From Candidatus Latescibacterota bacterium (GTDB lineage Bacteria; Latescibacterota; UBA2968; UBA8231), in NCBI GenBank assembly GCA_009691525.1, contig SICG01000023.1:1-37214 (forward strand): a stretch of DNA of 37,214 bases, read 5' to 3'. Position 1 is the first letter of the stretch; each line of letters begins with the position of its first letter. Both the position numbers and the translations under genes were made by a program. Positions 35,301 to 37,214 of the stretch are shown here, piece after piece. Below the pieces are notes generated by a model that worked only from the letters and a program-made list of their open reading frames with translations, was not told the DNA's origin and did no database searches.

Positions 35301-35494
35301 ATTTTGTTATGCTCAAGAGGCTGCTGGCCGAGCGGGGCGCCACCTTGGGGGTGGAGGAGCGCCGCCAGTACGAGGCGCTGCTGCAGGTGCCCGAGGCGGT
35401 GAGCGCGAACCTGACCCGCTTCACCGACGATCCGGCGCCCCTCGAAGCGCACCGCGACCAACTGGCGCGGGCCATCGAGATGCTGGGCCGCTGA
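32297..35494 (+). CDS. Secreted GH123/DUF4091-like glycoside hydrolase
   Basis: The 1065-residue protein starts at ATG 32297 (ATGA with the relic upstream). After the N-terminal repeat insertion comes a signal-peptide core (LALPLLFCLVLVAEA), then a CBM4/9-like module (VPNPSFEVGQGQPAGW). A second beta-sandwich has WIFGAGSYVIYRHEL and FQVHSYTYG. A long Ig-like linker follows, then a TIM-barrel region. YWFDEPEPKD holds an Asp811-Glu812 pair like the catalytic DE of GH123 hexosaminidases. The C-terminus (GLFIDHPATEMRVWLWQTWQ, MLRDGIEDYEYFVMLKRLL) is DUF4091. GH123 acts on N-acetyl-beta-galactosaminides, but many DUF4091 proteins are uncharacterised, so substrate is inferred only. Confidence 0.85.
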   Translation: MMMVTMRLLRGRRGMTHSGPFPRRGPFPLLALAPLPHLPTPRTFPARPLPGKGLQGHFPAAGWLALPLLFCLVLVAEAQQVQVPNPSFEVGQGQPAGWLLEGEGQWIEGGAEGERALAVRGDGESTSFWRSGLLSMKPGGLYLLRFMARSLEGGGGTPTSGPVFCNRDLGDLGRQWSEQTSVFQAPDSLDAERAWLRFGQWHLKGRVAFDAVSLAEAQPVYTRQGEVLLGEGEEIDGRRYTFAAPFHSSSRNHSRPLAAQRCDFNTNRWIFGAGSYVIYRHELAGRPQRGAKVAVTIGYYQAGELVVEASADGERWRELGALGKAGSRSLALPGELLPASAIWIRLRARAKAALGLDSAPGSFQVHSYTYGSIVEDASLRLQGHTQFVVIQGTDPRLKVQVRGLGEQVPGGDNRIAVQVENTTGETLSLPQQVRVVKDGETTVFVRASDAELPPGLRVLYPPYELPGDGSFWVEYSLGEFRAGAGVYLASLYATRYGEQLPGSSEAVGLWWASSGYKVSRQRPLPQAKGQALRIRAAGDEREAAQLVVRSVQALRGLWAKPQELVGPEGHHIAAGQIEILRVAYVPVAQPSDYSGAAALWPDPLPPLDRPIDMPAGINQPLWVRVHVPPGTPAGRYTGVIELQAEGFSAQVPLQVEVYDFELPRRMTCTTAFGFSPEEVFRYQKLSDPQDKRAVLDLYTENFSAHRISPYDPVPLDHFEVKWSPTVKPSFLWQDWDRAMSRAIDTLGFNSFRLPVLGLGSGTYQNRTEPKLQGFGEKSPQYREGLRAYLGALEQHLTKKGWLDEAYVYWFDEPEPKDYPFVMGGFAKLKAHAPRIRRMLTEQVEPALIGGPNIWCALTPEYDSTAVAQRQQGGDSFWWYVCTSPKAPYAGLFIDHPATEMRVWLWQTWQHHLQGVLVWQTNYWTSDAAYPDRPQNPYADPMSWVSGYSTEKGNKLPWGNGDGRFLYPPEAAASGQAHEPVLSGPVDSMRWEMLRDGIEDYEYFVMLKRLLAERGATLGVEERRQYEALLQVPEAVSANLTRFTDDPAPLEAHRDQLARAIEMLGR
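32328..32482 (+). repeat. Imperfect inverted-repeat (MITE-like) insertion in signal peptide region
   Basis: GCGTCGGGGAATGACCC (32329-32345) is matched in inverse orientation by GGGTCATTTCCCCGCCGCC (from 32461). The similarity continues inward: CCTTTCCCC at 32354-32362 faces GGGAAAGG at ~32447-32454. Between the arms lie three related CGG[AT]CCTT-TCCC motifs (about 32350, 32368, 32419). The stretch encodes a Pro-rich, low-complexity peptide unlike the rest of the gene. No transposase or clear target duplication is visible. Confidence 0.55.
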
Positions 35495-35506
35495 GGGGGT
35501 GCGATT

Positions 35507-36277
35507 CTACTTCAACCCCATTTCCACCCAGGGGGCGCACATGGACCGCAGGCGTAGACTGGGGTGGTGGAGAAATTGGTCGGTGAAGAGCCGGCTTGGT
35601 CGGCGGTATTGCAGTTTCTCGCCCAGGCCCAGGGTGCCCGAGTGGTTCTCGCGCAGGCGGGCCAGGTCAGCGGCAGTGGTGGGTGGCGGGGCGAAGTTGA
35701 GGGCCAGGTGGCGTCGGCCCGGGGGGCCACCAAAGGAAGCGTGCCAGAGGTTCATGTTGGCGAAGAGCACGTCCCCTGGCTGGGTCTCGCAGGGCAGGGC
35801 GGGCAGGTCCTGGCCGGCCACCCCGAGCTTGGCCACGGGTTTGAGCTGCTGGTGGTAGGGCAGTAAGTGGGAGCCGGGCAGCACGCGCAGGCAGCCGGTG
35901 TCGCGGGTGAGGGGATCGAGGTAGAGCGAGACCTTCATGGGCGGATAGTCGAGGCGGGTGCCGTCGGGATGCCAATTGGTGTCGCCCACGTACAGGTTGC
36001 CCTCGGAGCAGAGCCAGGCAAAGCCGGGGCCCAGCAGATTCTCCACGGTCTGGTAGATGCGATCGCCCTCGGCTAGGCGAGTGAACGAGGGAGATTGCTC
36101 GACGATGCCGTAAAGGGACTGGCGGCTCTGGCCGGGAAAGGGCTGGCCCTGGCGCTCGCGGTTGAGCCGCTCGTCGAACTCGCAGCTGATGGCGGCCATT
36201 TCATCGGGACTGAAGAGTTGCCGCTCTAGCAGAAAGCCGAAGGTCTGGAAGAATGTCCGTTTTTCGTCGCTGGTCAT
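35507..36277 (-). CDS. Phytanoyl-CoA dioxygenase family (PhyH) Fe(II)/2-oxoglutarate oxygenase
   Basis: The 256-residue protein has the PhyH double-stranded beta-helix: FGFLLERQLFSPDEMAAI at the start, iron ligands His103 and Asp105 in NWHPDGTRLDY, CLRVLPGSHLL, PGDVLFANMNLWHASFGG with distal His179, and nearby Arg188/189 for 2-oxoglutarate. All expected ligands are present, so it is probably active as a hydroxylase. Genomes of this type carry many paralogues acting on diverse small molecules; the substrate is unknown. ATG 36277 overlaps the preceding gene's TGA by 4 nt. The gene converges with the GH123-like gene with only 12 bp between stops and no visible terminator. Confidence 0.92.
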   Translation of the reverse strand: MTSDEKRTFFQTFGFLLERQLFSPDEMAAISCEFDERLNRERQGQPFPGQSRQSLYGIVEQSPSFTRLAEGDRIYQTVENLLGPGFAWLCSEGNLYVGDTNWHPDGTRLDYPPMKVSLYLDPLTRDTGCLRVLPGSHLLPYHQQLKPVAKLGVAGQDLPALPCETQPGDVLFANMNLWHASFGGPPGRRHLALNFAPPPTTAADLARLRENHSGTLGLGEKLQYRRPSRLFTDQFLHHPSLRLRSMCAPWVEMGLK

Positions 36278-37214
36278 CTCAGGCCGGCCCCTTCGATCCG
36301 GTACAGGTGTACTGCGTACTCGCCGAACTCGTCGGCGAAGCTGCCGTCTTTTACTTCAAGGTGCCGATCCTCGCCCAGCACCTCCACACTTTTCCTGCCT
36401 TTGACGCCGCTGAGCTGGAAGGTCCCGGCCGTCGATCCGGGGTGCATGGCGGCGGCGAAGACATAGAGGTCGCCCCCGTATTCCTTGGCCATCAGGTCGA
36501 TGGGCACGGCGCTGGAGGTCACTTGCGCTCGCTCGGCGATGGGGCGGTTGAGCACTGGGGCCAGTTCGCTGATCTGCTGGTTGATGGCGGTGACCGCCGC
36601 CAGCATCTCGGGATCTTGCAGCAGCCGGGCCTCAACGAAAACCGGTTCCCACTCGTGAACAAAGTAGATAATCCCCCGCGAGCCGTGGATCAGCGACATC
36701 CACACTTCGGCGCGGACCTGGGAGGGGGTGGCCTTCCGCTCGCTCTGGATGCGGGTGGTCTCGATCACGTTCCAGACGGTTTTGCCCGCTGACCACTGGC
36801 GCAGCCGGTCCACTCCCTTGGCCACGTACCACAGATAGTTCTCGCCGTCGGGCTTCTGGATGCCGGCCACTGGGTACACGTCAAAGGAAAGCACGTCGGC
36901 GCCCTTGCAATACTCCGGATAGTCCTCCCAGGGGGCACCCCGCCCCACCCACTCCTCGTTGGCCACGGCCTGGCCCAGGTTGAGCCACACCGGCCGGCTG
37001 GGGTCCTTGGCCGCGAGTTGCTGATAGTCGGCGATGATCTTGGCCGGGGGGATGGCCGGGCCCCAGCCTCCGCCGGCAACCGGCTGGGCGTTGTCCGGCT
37101 CGTCCCCGTGCATCCAGGCGATGATGGTGGGATCTTCGAGATGGTTGAGCCCCACCGCGTTCTGCTCACAGATCACCTGCATGCCCGCTGCCTGCAGGCC
37201 GGCCAGTTGTTCCT
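36274..37214 (-). CDS. TIM-barrel glycoside-hydrolase-like protein (5' end outside window)
   Basis: The frame is open to the window edge beyond the track's Met at 37182; the upstream codons read EQLAGLQAAG, so the start is outside. The ~312 visible residues contain barrel strands with DPTIIAWMHGDEPDN (probable acid/base region, Glu after Asp), GADVLSFDVYPV, KTVWNVIETTRIQ and GSRGIIYFVHEW. A small C-terminal beta-domain follows (YGGDLYVFAAAMHPGSTAGTF, VLGEDRHLEV, YAVHLYRI). This is the layout of clan GH-A-type glycosidases with a C-terminal sandwich. I do not recognise the precise family. It is translationally coupled to the PhyH gene (ATGA). Confidence 0.75.
   Translation of the reverse strand, partial: EQLAGLQAAGMQVICEQNAVGLNHLEDPTIIAWMHGDEPDNAQPVAGGGWGPAIPPAKIIADYQQLAAKDPSRPVWLNLGQAVANEEWVGRGAPWEDYPEYCKGADVLSFDVYPVAGIQKPDGENYLWYVAKGVDRLRQWSAGKTVWNVIETTRIQSERKATPSQVRAEVWMSLIHGSRGIIYFVHEWEPVFVEARLLQDPEMLAAVTAINQQISELAPVLNRPIAERAQVTSSAVPIDLMAKEYGGDLYVFAAAMHPGSTAGTFQLSGVKGRKSVEVLGEDRHLEVKDGSFADEFGEYAVHLYRIEGAGLR

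Noticed and set aside
34379-35461. Minus-strand ORF of 360 residues
   Set aside because: Antisense shadow of the GH123-like catalytic region, which has strong family motifs on the plus strand.
31919-35494. Single 1191-residue ORF
   Set aside because: The first ~126 codons belong to a different, frame-shifted FG-GAP relic that ends at TGA 32300; a natural ATG at 32297 overlaps it, so the ORF is a chance read-through.
35495-35506. Terminator between convergent GH123-like and PhyH genes
   Set aside because: Only 12 bp separate the stop codons and no hairpin with a T-run is visible.

Overview
The window is GC-rich and gene-dense. Almost every gene can be placed from protein motifs. The first gene ends in a type-IX-secretion / FlgD-like C-terminal module joined to a dockerin-like calcium motif. 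Together with the many phytanoyl-CoA dioxygenase, glycoside hydrolase and Nramp-like genes, this points to an uncultured member of the FCB assemblage. A Latescibacterota-like lineage is my best guess, inferred from gene content and not tested by a phylogeny. I saw no tRNA, rRNA, CRISPR array or transposase gene.

Layout. (1) 1-722: the 3' end of a secreted, proline-repeat surface protein, closed by a clear intrinsic terminator. (2) 734-11478, minus strand: an accessory carbohydrate/transport block. In transcription order it holds an Nramp-like permease, an MFS transporter, an alpha/beta hydrolase, a truncated SAM methyltransferase, a GH43/32-like beta-propeller protein, a VOC protein, a GH29 alpha-L-fucosidase, a DUF5671 membrane protein, a GT39-type glycosyltransferase and a stand-alone phosphohistidine (PEP-utiliser) domain. 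(3) 11556-15553, minus: an HD phosphohydrolase, a CsgG-like/FGE fusion, a small conserved-looking protein and an RlmI-type rRNA methyltransferase. The last three are chained by overlapping stop/start codons. (4) 15672-29873, plus: a co-directional run of about 14 kb. It begins at a good sigma-70-like promoter with ndk-yceD-rpmF-fabH-fabD-fabG-acpP-fabF-rnc and an octanoyltransferase. It continues with two Opp/Dpp-type ATPases, a PpiD-like foldase, a beta-hydroxyacid dehydrogenase, an NAD kinase and two SDR-like proteins. (5) 29964-31828, minus: an aldo/keto reductase-like protein and an APH-type kinase. (6) 31919-37214: a broken FG-GAP/PQQ-type gene, a large GH123/DUF4091-like secreted protein, a phytanoyl-CoA dioxygenase and a partial TIM-barrel glycosidase.

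How the genes fit together. The fab cluster makes acyl-ACP. The adjacent LipM-like enzyme would draw octanoyl-ACP from it, and YceD, L32 and RNase III tie the cluster to ribosome biogenesis. The flanking accessory blocks look like glycan scavenging with uptake and intracellular processing. The fucosidase and propeller protein have no obvious export signal, whereas the GH123-like protein had one.

Most interesting observations. A ~155-bp imperfect inverted-repeat element appears to have inserted in frame between the n-region and hydrophobic core of the GH123-like protein's signal peptide. Just upstream is a decayed, frame-shifted FG-GAP gene. The Tam-like methyltransferase is cut off after its FQMGG motif. 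The HD gene has a near-perfect promoter placed so close to its ATG that the mRNA should be nearly leaderless. Several proteins (Nramp-like, FGE-like, AKR-like, first SDR) have lost textbook catalytic or ligand residues. I found no clearly new multi-gene defence or mobile system.
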